Shown here in pieces: positions 17,487-25,886 of a stretch of DNA of 64,000 nucleotides. A program made the translations under genes and the position numbers. Under the pieces are notes generated by a model. It did not search any database and was not told the origin of the DNA. It saw only the letters and a program-made list of their open reading frames with translations. Positions within the stretch are counted from its first letter, which is position 1, and each line of letters begins with the position of its first letter. This stretch comes from Klebsiella variicola (GTDB taxonomy: Bacteria; Pseudomonadota; Gammaproteobacteria; Enterobacterales; Enterobacteriaceae): NCBI RefSeq assembly GCF_000828055.2, contig NZ_CP010523.2, forward strand, positions 62,001 to 126,000, given 5' to 3'.

Positions 17487-18488
17487 ATGAGCTATCTCAT
17501 CTATTTAGACCAGAATACATTAAGCAATTTACGCCAACGAAAAATTGACGAAATGAAACTTGATGAGTACATAAAGATAAAAGCCGCTTTAAAATCATCC
17601 GAAATTATTACTGTTTATTCTTACGTAACACTTCAAGAAATATCTCAAATAAAAAATGATGAGTATAAAAAAGAACATATTGAACTATTGGCTGAACTCG
17701 ATGCAGCATACATCGAACCAAAATCTAACCAATTAACCGATATTGTTCCTGAAAAAATCTGGAAATCTTTTTTGCAAATTCAAAAAGAAAATTCCGAGTT
17801 GGGTATTGATTCAATAATTACTTCTGCAGAATTATTTTCGAGGAAAATATCAGGAATTAATGTGAGCGAAAGCTTTGATGATATAAATAATCAAGTCAAT
17901 GAAAGCTTAAATAATATGTTTGAGTGTGCCGGGAAACAATTAGACTCTATTGATGTGTTGACTTTGCCAAATGAACTACAACAAACAATTATTGATTTGC
18001 ATAGTAATTTCAAGAAGTTACTAGCAAACTCTTTACAGATTACACCCCCACTTGTTGCTTGTAATCAGCAGTTAGGTCCGATCCCTTTCCGCCAACTGCC
18101 CAAGATCAAAAGCTTAGATATTCTAAATGCAGATGTAAAAGATGTTGTTAATCTTATAGAGACTGCATTCCAAACTGAAAATAGCACCTTTAATCTAAAT
18201 GATTATTTTGAGAAAACGCCACAGTCTGATAGTGCACGTGCTTATTGTTTAATGAATTGGGCCGGATATTACTCTGATGATTTTACTAAGGTCACAGAGA
18301 AAAAGGACCGTTTTAAATCTTCGCATAACGACATGCAACATGTCGTTGCAGCCATTGGAGCAAACTTCTTAATTTCAGACGACGCAAGATTTTGCAGAAA
18401 AGCACAAGCATGTTATGCGTACATTGGAATATCTACAATAGTGTGTAGCGCAAAATATTTCATTGAAAATTATTGCAGATTTGATTGA
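17487..18488 (+). CDS. PIN-like nuclease domain protein, second gene of the cargo pair
   Basis: A 333-residue protein that appears to be a PIN-fold nuclease with a large insertion. The acidic residues expected of a PIN active site are in the right order: Asp8 in IYLDQN, Glu51 in VTLQEIS, Asp282 in HNDMQHVVAA, and Asp298/Asp299 in LISDDARF. The central 200 residues are helical and unrelated to anything I know. PIN domains cut RNA and serve as toxins or defence effectors. No small antitoxin gene adjoins it; its partner is the membrane protein upstream. The codon use is AT-rich, unlike the chromosome. The family assignment is by motif reading only. Confidence 0.7.
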   Translation: MSYLIYLDQNTLSNLRQRKIDEMKLDEYIKIKAALKSSEIITVYSYVTLQEISQIKNDEYKKEHIELLAELDAAYIEPKSNQLTDIVPEKIWKSFLQIQKENSELGIDSIITSAELFSRKISGINVSESFDDINNQVNESLNNMFECAGKQLDSIDVLTLPNELQQTIIDLHSNFKKLLANSLQITPPLVACNQQLGPIPFRQLPKIKSLDILNADVKDVVNLIETAFQTENSTFNLNDYFEKTPQSDSARAYCLMNWAGYYSDDFTKVTEKKDRFKSSHNDMQHVVAAIGANFLISDDARFCRKAQACYAYIGISTIVCSAKYFIENYCRFD

Positions 18489-18715
18489 CGTTAGGTCATA
18501 AAAACACGTTCTACTATTACGTTGTCAGACTGAAGCAACTGCAACTTAGAGTGAGAACAGTCAAGAACCCTCGTTGGTGGTAATCGCGGACCGGCAACTT
18601 TTGACAACCCACTCTCATTATAAACTGACTGATCTGTTCTTGGTCGATTAACACATTGTGATGTCAGCAAGGTTCGCTCCTGGTACTGAACGGTCTGATA
18701 ACTTTTGAGGGTAAA

Positions 18716-18817
18716 AAGTTTTTCCTGGGAAAACTGTTTGCTCGGTATTTTTATTGTTTATTTTCATGATGTTATGTGGTTAATACTCGGTGAACAGTGA
18801 ACACTTTACTGTTCACT
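18716..18817. repeat. crr-like iteron repeat, right copy
   Basis: A direct repeat of 16067-16168. It shares TTATGTGGTTAATA and the iterons GGTGAACA (18789-18796), AGTGAACA (18796-18803) and TGTTCACT (18810-18817). It lies immediately downstream of the alpha gene, as crr does in P4. The two copies now enclose 2.5 kb with the cargo pair rather than the short spacer described for P4. Confidence 0.7.
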
Positions 18818-18833
18818 CTGCCCGGTGTGCAGG

Positions 18834-18859
18834 TAAAAAAAGACCGGCAATGCCGGTCC
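18834..18859 (-). terminator. Rho-independent terminator of the alpha remnant
   Basis: On the minus strand the hairpin GACCGGCATTGCCGGTC is followed by seven T residues, directly after the stop of the alpha remnant at 18867. Confidence 0.8.
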
Positions 18860-18866
18860 GGGTAGG

Positions 18867-19856
18867 TTATGTTGCGGTGGGTTCATCGCACTTCGGCAGC
18901 CAGTCGGCGTTTCTTTCCTCCCTGAGGGCGAGATTGGTTTGCATACCCTGATTTGTGCGGCGTTTCTCATAATTCAGACCGTACTCTTTCAGCATGGCTG
19001 AGAGCCCCTTGCCGAACATGGTCAGGCTGAGCGCATTCCTGTAGCCGTGGGCCTCCATATACACCAGATAGGCGTGATACAGATACAGACGCGGCTGGCG
19101 CGGGATAATGTTCGCGTTCCCCATATACATCCCGTCGGGCTCCGGCAGTGCCTCCAGATAGCCGCAACAATCAAATGTCGGGTCAGCGTCGCGCTTGATG
19201 CTCAGCGCCTCGTCGGAGTTCTGCTGCGACTGGAGCAGGGCGCGGGCACTCATCGGGTTGCTGAACTGCTGCATTAACTGGCGCACAATCACGGCCAGCT
19301 CGCGGGCGATTTTATCCCTGAGCTGCGGGTCGCGCTCCTCCGGGGCTATCTGCTCCGGGAAGTGGATGATTACCCGTCGGCGTGACACGCCGCCGCTGCG
19401 GTCGGTGAAGCGCATCGGGTTATTGTTGACCGCCAGAATCACCGCCGGAATATGCGTCGAGTAGGGATTCTGGTATTTCGGGTCAACGGAGACCGCATCG
19501 CCACCGGTGATGGCCTTGAGTCCGGCACCGTCACCGCTCCATTTCTCCTGGTCAGGCAGACGAATAAGCGAGAAGCCAATCAGGGAGGCACGCTTGCGGG
19601 GGTCTTCCAGCGTGTCGATATCGGCTGACGTCGCGTTATCCTCTCCGGCCAGCATCGTGGCAATTTCGGCGAGAATACTTTTCCCGCTGCCGCCCGGCCC
19701 GGTCACTTCGAGAAAGAGCTGCCTGTCGTAGCGGTTCGCCAGCACCATAAACAGCGCGGCCAGGATCACGTCGCGTTTTGTCGGGTTGCCACTGGCCGCC
19801 CGGTCGAGTCAGCGCCAGAAGTTAGGCGCATGGGTTTCCAGCGTTTCCCTGTAAGC
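18867..19856 (-). pseudogene. P4 alpha replication protein, truncated 3' remnant
   Basis: The C-terminal third of the P4-type alpha protein (primase-helicase that also binds origin iterons). The helicase P-loop GPGGSGKS and the following KRASLIGFSLIRLPDQEKW segment are intact, and the reading continues to LPKCDEPTAT. The normal protein is about 780 residues; only about 330 codons remain. Codon TGA at 19809-19811 (minus strand) replaces an expected TGG in HAPNFWRWLDR, so the remnant also carries a nonsense mutation. Upstream, the gene is cut off by an IS3-family fragment near 19856. An internal ATG at 19769 leaves a 300-codon open frame that might still be translated, but autonomous replication is lost. 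Confidence 0.85.
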
Positions 19857-20450
19857 ACACCCGTTTTAGTTCCACGCATTTTTTGAGATTTCCGGGGTTT
19901 CAGCCATCAGTCGGTACTCTTCCGGTGTCAGGTTATTCAGGGATTCGTGGGGGCGCTCGCCGTTATATTCAGCCAGCCAGCGCTCTGTAATTTCCCGTGC
20001 TTCATTCAGTGTTCTGAACAGATAAAAATCCAGTATTTCTGTTCTGTATGTCCGGTTGAACCGTTCGATAAAGGCATTCTGCGTTGGCTTGCCGGGCCTG
20101 ATAAACTCCAGCATCACACCATGCTCTTTTCAATGCGCGGCACTCGAGACTCAGGTCCGCAAACATCTGTTTCAATCGGCGGTTTTCATCTTCGAGGTCC
20201 TTCATCTTTTTGATATCAGAGGCATCCATACCGCCGAACTTCGCTTTCCAGTTGTAGTACGAGGCCTCAGAAATCCCGGCTTCGCGGCACACATCTTTGA
20301 CGGTGCGTCCGGCTTCGACGGACTTCAGAACGGCAATGATCTGGTGTTCGGTGAATCGGGCTTTGCGCATGGCGATCTCCTCCAGGAGCATAATCAGTTA
20401 TGCAGGAAGATCTCTAAATGTGAATGGTCCGCTTTACCGGGATGCTTACA
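19850..20450 (-). mobile_element. Internally deleted IS3-family element (about 600 bp)
   Basis: The fragment contains an intact-looking orfA start fused to the last 85 codons of orfB. Short inverted repeats TGTAAGCA (19850-19857) and TGCTTACA (20443-20450) may be its ends, although the left one overlaps sequence that also reads as alpha. I see no target duplication. It separates the alpha remnant from the rest of the island. Confidence 0.65.
19866..20391 (-). pseudogene. IS3-family transposase orfA-orfB deletion derivative
   Basis: OrfA reads from about 20373 (MRKARFTEHQIIAVL, then the helix-turn-helix TVKDVCREAGISEASYYNWK and the leucine-rich LEDENRRLKQMFADLSLE). Just after ECRALK the sequence jumps to the end of orfB (GVMLEFIRPGKPTQNAFIER...TPEEYRLMAETPE). 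About 600 bases, including most of the DDE catalytic domain, are missing; only the last part with the terminal Glu region remains. The junction lies at a GAAAA/GAGCAT boundary. The normal orfA -1 frameshift product cannot form, so no active transposase is made. Confidence 0.85.
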
Positions 20451-21006
20451 AAAGCACTGCGCGCCAGCGGTAAAGTATTTATTTAATGATATTTAATTTG
20501 ACTGCCTGAGCGCGTCGCTGCGCTGCGCGGGTTCGCGGGAGTGTCGGTGGATGGTGCGTTGCTGTTCGAGGGCGTGGCGAGCCTCTGAGGCTGTCAGGTG
20601 AGGGATAAGAAAGCACAACACAGCGGATGAGGGAAATCAGTTATTTCGACGTTGATATTGTTGCCTCTTAAAGCACTTATCTCCTGTCCATGCATTCATC
20701 TGATGCATTCAGGCCTGTTGCAGCTTGAGCCACGCCATGCGCTTACATGAAAACAGACTCACGAAGCGTGCAGACGAGGAGGGAAAAACATTGCGTGCTG
20801 GTCATACATCTACTAACTTTGGGTTAAATTAAGTCACAGGGTCAATGAAAGCATTGTGAGACACAGATACACTATGATTACTGCAATTGTGAGTTAATCA
20901 ATCGGGATTAGCATTATTTTTTTTTGTGTAATATAAAATCTCGGTAAATTTACTCTGAAAGTACGTGAAGAAAATAATTATAACTCTATTCTTAGGAGGG
21001 CATATT
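20451..21006. other. Gap without genes inside the island
   Basis: No supported coding region. The left half is moderately GC-rich and looks like scrambled satellite remnants. The right half becomes very AT-rich and must contain the promoter of the HEPN gene. I see no clear repeat or RNA gene. Confidence 0.4.
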
Positions 21007-21645
21007 GTGTTGATTCCTGATGATTTGGACGAGGACGTTTATCCAGATTGTTGCTGGAGCTATATAGGTAAAAAGGATTATTTGAAACCTAATACATACT
21101 TACAAGATGCGATTGATGATTTGAATTCAGGAAGTGAGCGCCGAAATCTGAATAATGCCGTGCGAAATGCAAAATCGGCATTGCATATGAGAGTGGATAT
21201 TCTTTGTCGAGCTTTTTGTGGTGATGACTACTTCCAGAAAAATCTAAAGAACTTTCCAAAAAAGATGGATTTCCTAGAAGGAATTGGAATAGTCAGACCT
21301 AGAATAATAGATAAAATAAATAAAATAAGAAATGAAATTGAGCACGAGTATCGAGATGCAACTCTTGAGGAAGCAGAAGATTTCATAGATATAGTTTTAT
21401 TGTTTATGGAGGCAACTAGATATCTAAATTCAAGGTTTCCATGTGAAGCTGACTTCTATGTTTTGGCAGTTTCTAATGAAGTTTATTTAAGGAAGATAGT
21501 ATGTAATTGGGAAGGTGGGGAATTAATCTTTTACTATTCAAAGCAAGAGTCACACCGACTTGATAACGTGGAAACTTACTCAATAAAAGTAGGTGATTAT
21601 AGATATGCTCTGTGGGTAAAATTCATTCTAGATCATTGCGATTGA
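21007..21645 (+). CDS. HEPN-type protein, probable RNase or defence/toxin component
   Basis: A 212-residue AT-rich gene. I choose the GTG at 21007 because it has a perfect AGGAGG site 7 bases upstream; a longer frame starts with GTG at 20965. An N-terminal acidic segment is followed by paired helices (NLNNAVRNAKSALHMRVDIL and IIDKINKIRNEIEHEY). The RNEIEH sequence fits the Rx4-6H catalytic signature of HEPN RNases (Arg108, His113). The C-terminal 80 residues form a probable beta-rich domain of unknown role. HEPN proteins act as RNases in toxin-antitoxin and abortive-infection systems. No minimal nucleotidyltransferase partner is adjacent; the convergent neighbour is a ParA-like ATPase. Confidence 0.65.
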   Translation: MLIPDDLDEDVYPDCCWSYIGKKDYLKPNTYLQDAIDDLNSGSERRNLNNAVRNAKSALHMRVDILCRAFCGDDYFQKNLKNFPKKMDFLEGIGIVRPRIIDKINKIRNEIEHEYRDATLEEAEDFIDIVLLFMEATRYLNSRFPCEADFYVLAVSNEVYLRKIVCNWEGGELIFYYSKQESHRLDNVETYSIKVGDYRYALWVKFILDHCD

Positions 21646-21717
21646 TATGCTATTTATCCAAATTCACTAAATGAAATATTTTAGACCGAGCTAAAAGTAG
21701 CCTCGGTCTAAGTATTG

Positions 21718-22743
21718 TCAATTTGCCAACGTAGCAACTGAGCGAGCTAACTCGCTAAAATTATTTTTGAACTCTTCTCTGTTTTCTTTCATTGTATCCA
21801 GTATTACTCCATTTTGCTCTATTTGCGCATCTGATAGGGCAAATACCGGGGTGCTATGTTTTTGAGATTGAGCAATTAGTGAGTTAAAATCTGAAATATT
21901 CGCCAAATTAAAAGGCTCTTTTGTCGGACAGGCATTTTCAAAATCAGCAACTGAAATTGACATGTTGATAGGATTTAAAGCTGGTATTAATGTATTAGTG
22001 ACTTCATCTTTGATGATATCAATCCATCTTTGAAAAGATTTTACTGGTAAATTGTTCCTTGGACGATACTTCTGAGATATAAACCCGATGAATTTCGGAG
22101 GTTCAATAGGGAATGGATATAGTATTTTGCTATCTCTAAAACTATTTATCTCGCTGTTCCATCTGGGAAGAACTTGCGCGAGTGACTTTATTGCCTGAGC
22201 ACAGAAGAAATCTGGAGATGTAGGAACTATAAAATAGTCACTGCACATTAAGAGACATTCATTCAATGCACCAACGCTGGGGCTCATGTCAACAAGGACA
22301 TAATCAAATTCATGTTTCCGTGCTGTCTCACGCAAAAAAGCCCCTATACTGCCGGGGATATTTCTAATTGCGGGGATAGCAGCGCTGGTTGTTAGCGCAA
22401 CTCCAATCTGCGTTTCAATTTCTGATAAATAGATGCTACCACACAATAAACTTAAATTTGGATTTGTTGTGTCTAATGGGTCGGATGGTATAACTTTTCC
22501 TAAAGAACCATCTACAACAGGTTTGATGCAACTATAAATATCACAGTTCGGATTGTTTTTATAGATTTTATCAAAGTCATCAGTGGTCGAATAGCCCAAC
22601 GCTAAGGCTGTCAAATTACATTGTGGATCAGCATCAACTATTAAAACTTTATAGCCGAGATTAGCTAGCATCCACCCCATGTTAAAAGTCGTAGTTGTCT
22701 TGCTAACACCACCTTTATGATTAAATAAAGATATTATTTTCAT
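21718..22743 (-). CDS. ParA-family ATPase (island-borne)
   Basis: A 341-residue MinD/ParA-type ATPase. The deviant Walker A motif is HKGGVSKTT (residues 8-16), with Ser where most ParA proteins have Gly. The signature lysine at the motif's start is kept. Walker A' DADPQCN and a Walker B-like YVLVDMSPS follow. The C-terminal part (about residues 200-341) is longer than in minimal ParA. It lies 22 bp downstream of the broken integrase on the same strand. There is no ParB gene or obvious centromere repeats nearby, so it may be an orphan, an element-maintenance protein or part of a defence module. Function beyond ATP-dependent dimerisation is not readable. Confidence 0.82.
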   Translation of the reverse strand: MKIISLFNHKGGVSKTTTTFNMGWMLANLGYKVLIVDADPQCNLTALALGYSTTDDFDKIYKNNPNCDIYSCIKPVVDGSLGKVIPSDPLDTTNPNLSLLCGSIYLSEIETQIGVALTTSAAIPAIRNIPGSIGAFLRETARKHEFDYVLVDMSPSVGALNECLLMCSDYFIVPTSPDFFCAQAIKSLAQVLPRWNSEINSFRDSKILYPFPIEPPKFIGFISQKYRPRNNLPVKSFQRWIDIIKDEVTNTLIPALNPINMSISVADFENACPTKEPFNLANISDFNSLIAQSQKHSTPVFALSDAQIEQNGVILDTMKENREEFKNNFSELARSVATLAN

Positions 22744-22765
22744 TCTAATTCCTTAATGGAAATTA

Positions 22766-23930
22766 TTACTTTAAAAGATAGCTGCTATACCACTGAAGCA
22801 TTTCCCTTCTTCTTTCAAGGTATTGAGCATGGTTATATGTTCCTCGAATACTATTTTTATCCACATGCGCGAGTTGCATTTCAATCCATGCACTATCAAA
22901 TCCCTGTTCATGTAGTATAGTCGACATTGTGTGTCTAAATCCGTGACCTGTTGCACGTCCTTTATAACCAAGTCGCTCAATGACTTGTGTCACACTTTCT
23001 TTGCAAATTGGCTTACTGCGGTTATTCCTGCCGATAAAAATGTAAGTATAATTACTGGTAATAGGCTTTAGCTGCTTAAAGAGTTCAATCACTTGAGTAG
23101 ATAAAGGGACAATGTGAGGCCTACGCATTTTCATCCGTTCTGCTGGCATTTCCCAAATTGCCTTTTCTAAATCAATTTCATCCCACGTAGCAAAGCGCAT
23201 TTCCTGCGTTCTTACACCAGTAAGCATAACTATTTTAGTGGCATTTTTGGTGATGATGCTGCCGGTATAGGCTTCAAGATCTCTGATAAAATGAGGTAAT
23301 TCTTCGGCAGATAAAAAAGATGGTGCTTTTGCTTCGGCACGGCCAATGCGATAGCTAAATCAGGGGCAGGGTTGTATTCAGCTCGGCCAGTTATGATCGC
23401 GTAGCGAAAAACCTCTCCGCACCGCTGGCGTACCTTGCGTGTTTTCTCCAGTGCTCCACGTTTCTCTATTCGTCGCAGCACTTCAAGCAATTCTAAAGGT
23501 TTGATCTCACCGATAGGACGTTTGCCGATGAACGGGAAAACATCTTGTTCGAAGGTCTTAATGATTTCGTCTCGGTATGCCACTGTCCAGCGGTCGGCTT
23601 TGTTTGCATGCCATTCGCGGCTTATGGCTTCGAATGAGTTTTCTGTTGAAAGCTGCTGTGCCAGTTTTTCGCTTTCCGTTCCTCAACCGGATCAATGCCA
23701 TTAGCAACTTGCTTGCGGGCGACCTCGCGCTTTTCACGAGCTTCAGCGAGGCTTATCAAGTCGTAGCTGCCAAATGACATTAACCGCGCTTTTCCAGCAA
23801 GGCGAAAACGGAACCGCCAGCCCTTCGAATCATCGGGATTGATAAGCAATGACATGCCTTGTCCATCGTTCATTGTGTAGGGTTTGTCTTGAGGCTTTGC
23901 TCGTTTGATTTGTATGTCTGTCAGTGCAAT
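22766..23930 (-). pseudogene. P4-type tyrosine integrase, frameshifted
   Basis: A selC-specific P4-family integrase in pieces. N-terminal part: [20 protein letters not shown] and GWRFRFRLAGKARLMSFG. Middle: VAYRDEIIKTFEQDVFPFIG. C-terminal part: catalytic residues in VMLTGVRTQEMRF, HGFRHTMST and QLAHVD. Two single-base losses break the frame, one in an A run near 23672 and one in a T run near 23312. The expected ATG at 23928-23930 reads ATT. The catalytic Arg, His-x-x-Arg and final Tyr (GTYNHAQYL) remain in the 3' fragment, but no full enzyme can be made without frameshifting. The gene begins about 160 bp from selC, as usual for this family. Confidence 0.88.
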
Positions 23931-24092
23931 GTGTATAAGTCAAAAATGTGTATAAAAAATCTATACGCATCACAATACATATTTATCTTGGATTCAGTGA
24001 GAACTTGGCGGATGGTTACGGATGAGTTATTTACTTTGTATATTGAAAATAAATGGATTTTTATGCGTTCTTGGATAGCGGCGGAGCAATTT

Positions 24093-24112
24093 TGGCGGAA
24101 GATCACAGGAGT
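24093..24112. other. Attachment site at the selC 3' end
   Basis: The 20 bases that cover the CCA end, the acceptor strand and part of the T arm of selC recur exactly at 15910-15929. The break lies in the T arm, the usual crossover region of P4-family integrases. Confidence 0.85.
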
Positions 24113-24187
24113 TGAACCTGCCCGGGACCGCTGGCGGCCCCAACTGGATTTGAAGTCCAGCCACCTCACCGGAGATGACGATCTTCC
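24093..24187 (-). tRNA. selC: tRNA-Sec (selenocysteine), anticodon TCA
   Basis: A 95-nt gene nearly identical to E. coli selC. It has the long variable arm, the 8-bp acceptor stem GGAAGATC/GATCTTCC, anticodon TCA in GGACTTCAAATCC, and encoded CCA. It inserts selenocysteine at UGA codons of formate dehydrogenases. The T loop reads TTCAACT. Its last 20 bases (24093-24112) double as the attachment site of the island to its left, and integration kept the tRNA intact. Confidence 0.97.
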
Positions 24188-24479
24188 GCGCCTCGATTGC
24201 TACATGGAGGCGGGGCGCATTATAGCTACTTTCAGCCGTTTACCACATACCTAAACGCACTTTTTTACTGTTAAAACTGGACTTTACAGAACAGTCCTGG
24301 ACAAATCCTCACAAAATCCGTGAGTTACACTTTTTCACTCCCTGATTCCCTACCACGATCACAGAAAACAAGAAACGTAATCTGATAACGAGATATCGCA
24401 ATTCATCTTACTGCGGCAAAGGTTTACAAAAATCGTAACCGGTACCAATCCGCGGTGCCGCTAAGGGAATAGTGCGCAT

Positions 24480-25874
24480 ATGAAAGATCATATTTTGTCC
24501 GTCAAAGAGAAAATTGGCTACGGCATGGGTGACGCCGCCAGCCACATCATTTTTGATAACGTCATGTTATACATGATGTTTTTCTACACTGATATTTTTG
24601 GTATCCCCGCCGGCTTTGTAGGCACCATGTTCCTGCTGGCGCGCGCGCTGGACGCGATTTCTGACCCGTGCATGGGCCTGCTTGCCGACCGTACCCGCAG
24701 CCGCTGGGGTAAGTTCCGCCCATGGATCCTCTTCGGCGCCATCCCGTTCGGCCTCGTCTGCGTGCTGGCCTACAGCTCGCCGGATTTAAGCCACAACGGC
24801 AAGCTGATCTACGCCGCCGTGACCTACACGCTGCTGACCCTGCTCTACACCGTGGTGAATATCCCCTACTGCGCGCTGGGCGGCGTGATCACCGACAACC
24901 CGACGCAGCGCATCTCGCTGCAGTCCTGGCGCTTCGTGCTGGCGACGGCGGGGGGCATGCTCTCCACCGTGCTGATGATGCCGCTGGTCAACTTTATCGG
25001 CGGCGAAGACAAAGCGCTCGGCTTCCAGGGCGGCATCGCGGTGCTGTCGGTGGTCGCCTTCCTGATGCTGGCCTTCTGTTTTTTCACCACCAAAGAGCGT
25101 GTCGAAGCGCCGCCGAGCAGCACTTCGATGCGTGAAGACTTGCGCGATATCTGGCGCAACGACCAGTGGCGGGTGGTTGGCGTGCTCACCATCCTCAATA
25201 TCCTCGCGGTCTGCGTTCGCGGCGGCGCGATGATGTACTACACCACCTGGATCATGGGCTCGGCGGCGCTGTTCACCGTCTTCCTCACCACCTACTGCGT
25301 CGGCAACCTGATTGGCTCGGCGCTGGCGAAACCGCTGACCGACTGGAAATGCAAAGTCAGCGTCTTCTGGTGGACCAACGCCCTCCTGGCGGTGCTCAGC
25401 GTGGCGATGTTCTTCGTACCGATGGACGCCGAAATCACCATGTTCGTCTTTATCTTCATCATTGGCGTACTGCACCAGCTGGTGACGCCAATCCAGTGGG
25501 TGATGATGTCCGACACCGTCGACTACGGCGAATGGTGTAACGGCAAACGCCTGACCGGCATCAGCTTCGCCGGCACCCTGTTTGTGCTCAAGTTAGGGCT
25601 GGCGCTGGGCGGCGCGCTGATCGGCTGGATGCTGGCCGGCGGCGGCTATGACGCCGCCGCTAAAACCCAGAACAGCGCCACCCTCACCATCATTATCGCC
25701 TTGTTCACCCTCGTTCCGGCGGTGTGCTACCTGCTGAGCGCGGTGATCGCCAAACGCTACTACACGCTGAAAACGCCGTTCCTGAAAAAAATGATGGCCG
25801 AGCTGGCCGAGGGCGCGCGTCGCAACGAACAAGATTTCACCGCAGCCCCGATCGATAAAGAATGGCAAAACTAA
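24480..25874 (+). CDS. yicJ: GPH-family sugar (isoprimeverose/xyloside) permease YicJ
   Basis: A 464-residue inner-membrane symporter with about 12 helices, a close match to E. coli YicJ (MKDHILSVKEKIGYGMGDAASH). The GPH-family cation-site region (FYTDIFGIPAGFVGT) and the conserved cytoplasmic loop DRTRSRWGKFRPW are present. It should import alpha-xylosides for hydrolysis by YicI, whose gene follows by 12 bp in the same operon. The 300 bp upstream contain the selC promoter and an imperfect inverted repeat, GGTTTAC/GTAACC (24421-24441), that may be a regulatory site. Confidence 0.92.
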   Translation: MKDHILSVKEKIGYGMGDAASHIIFDNVMLYMMFFYTDIFGIPAGFVGTMFLLARALDAISDPCMGLLADRTRSRWGKFRPWILFGAIPFGLVCVLAYSSPDLSHNGKLIYAAVTYTLLTLLYTVVNIPYCALGGVITDNPTQRISLQSWRFVLATAGGMLSTVLMMPLVNFIGGEDKALGFQGGIAVLSVVAFLMLAFCFFTTKERVEAPPSSTSMREDLRDIWRNDQWRVVGVLTILNILAVCVRGGAMMYYTTWIMGSAALFTVFLTTYCVGNLIGSALAKPLTDWKCKVSVFWWTNALLAVLSVAMFFVPMDAEITMFVFIFIIGVLHQLVTPIQWVMMSDTVDYGEWCNGKRLTGISFAGTLFVLKLGLALGGALIGWMLAGGGYDAAAKTQNSATLTIIIALFTLVPAVCYLLSAVIAKRYYTLKTPFLKKMMAELAEGARRNEQDFTAAPIDKEWQN

Positions 25875-25886
25875 GAGGACGTTTTA

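Larger units (their letters stand above)
18489..18866. other. Gap without genes between cargo and alpha remnant
   Basis: No coding sequence is supported. It holds the right crr-like iteron repeat and the terminator of the alpha remnant, both listed separately. The first 200 bp show no feature I recognise. Confidence 0.5.
15910..24112. mobile_element. Decayed P4-like satellite island integrated in selC
   Basis: An 8.2-kb AT-rich island bounded by a 20-bp direct repeat (15910-15929 and 24093-24112). The right copy is the 3' end of selC. Contents from selC outward: a broken P4-type tyrosine integrase, a ParA-like ATPase, a HEPN-type protein, a shrunken IS3-family element, the 3' part of the P4 alpha replication gene, a crr-like iteron repeat, a PIN-like nuclease plus membrane protein pair, and a second crr-like repeat. 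Satellite packaging and regulatory genes (sid, delta, psu, ogr-like) are missing. selC is a known integration site for P4-like elements such as retronphage phiR73. The integrase and alpha are dead, so the island is fixed unless helped in trans. Confidence 0.85.

Noticed and set aside
16478-18488. Reading the cargo pair as a classical PIN toxin-antitoxin (VapBC) system
   Set aside because: VapC toxins are about 130 residues and are paired with a small DNA-binding antitoxin. Here both proteins exceed 300 residues and the partner has a membrane helix.
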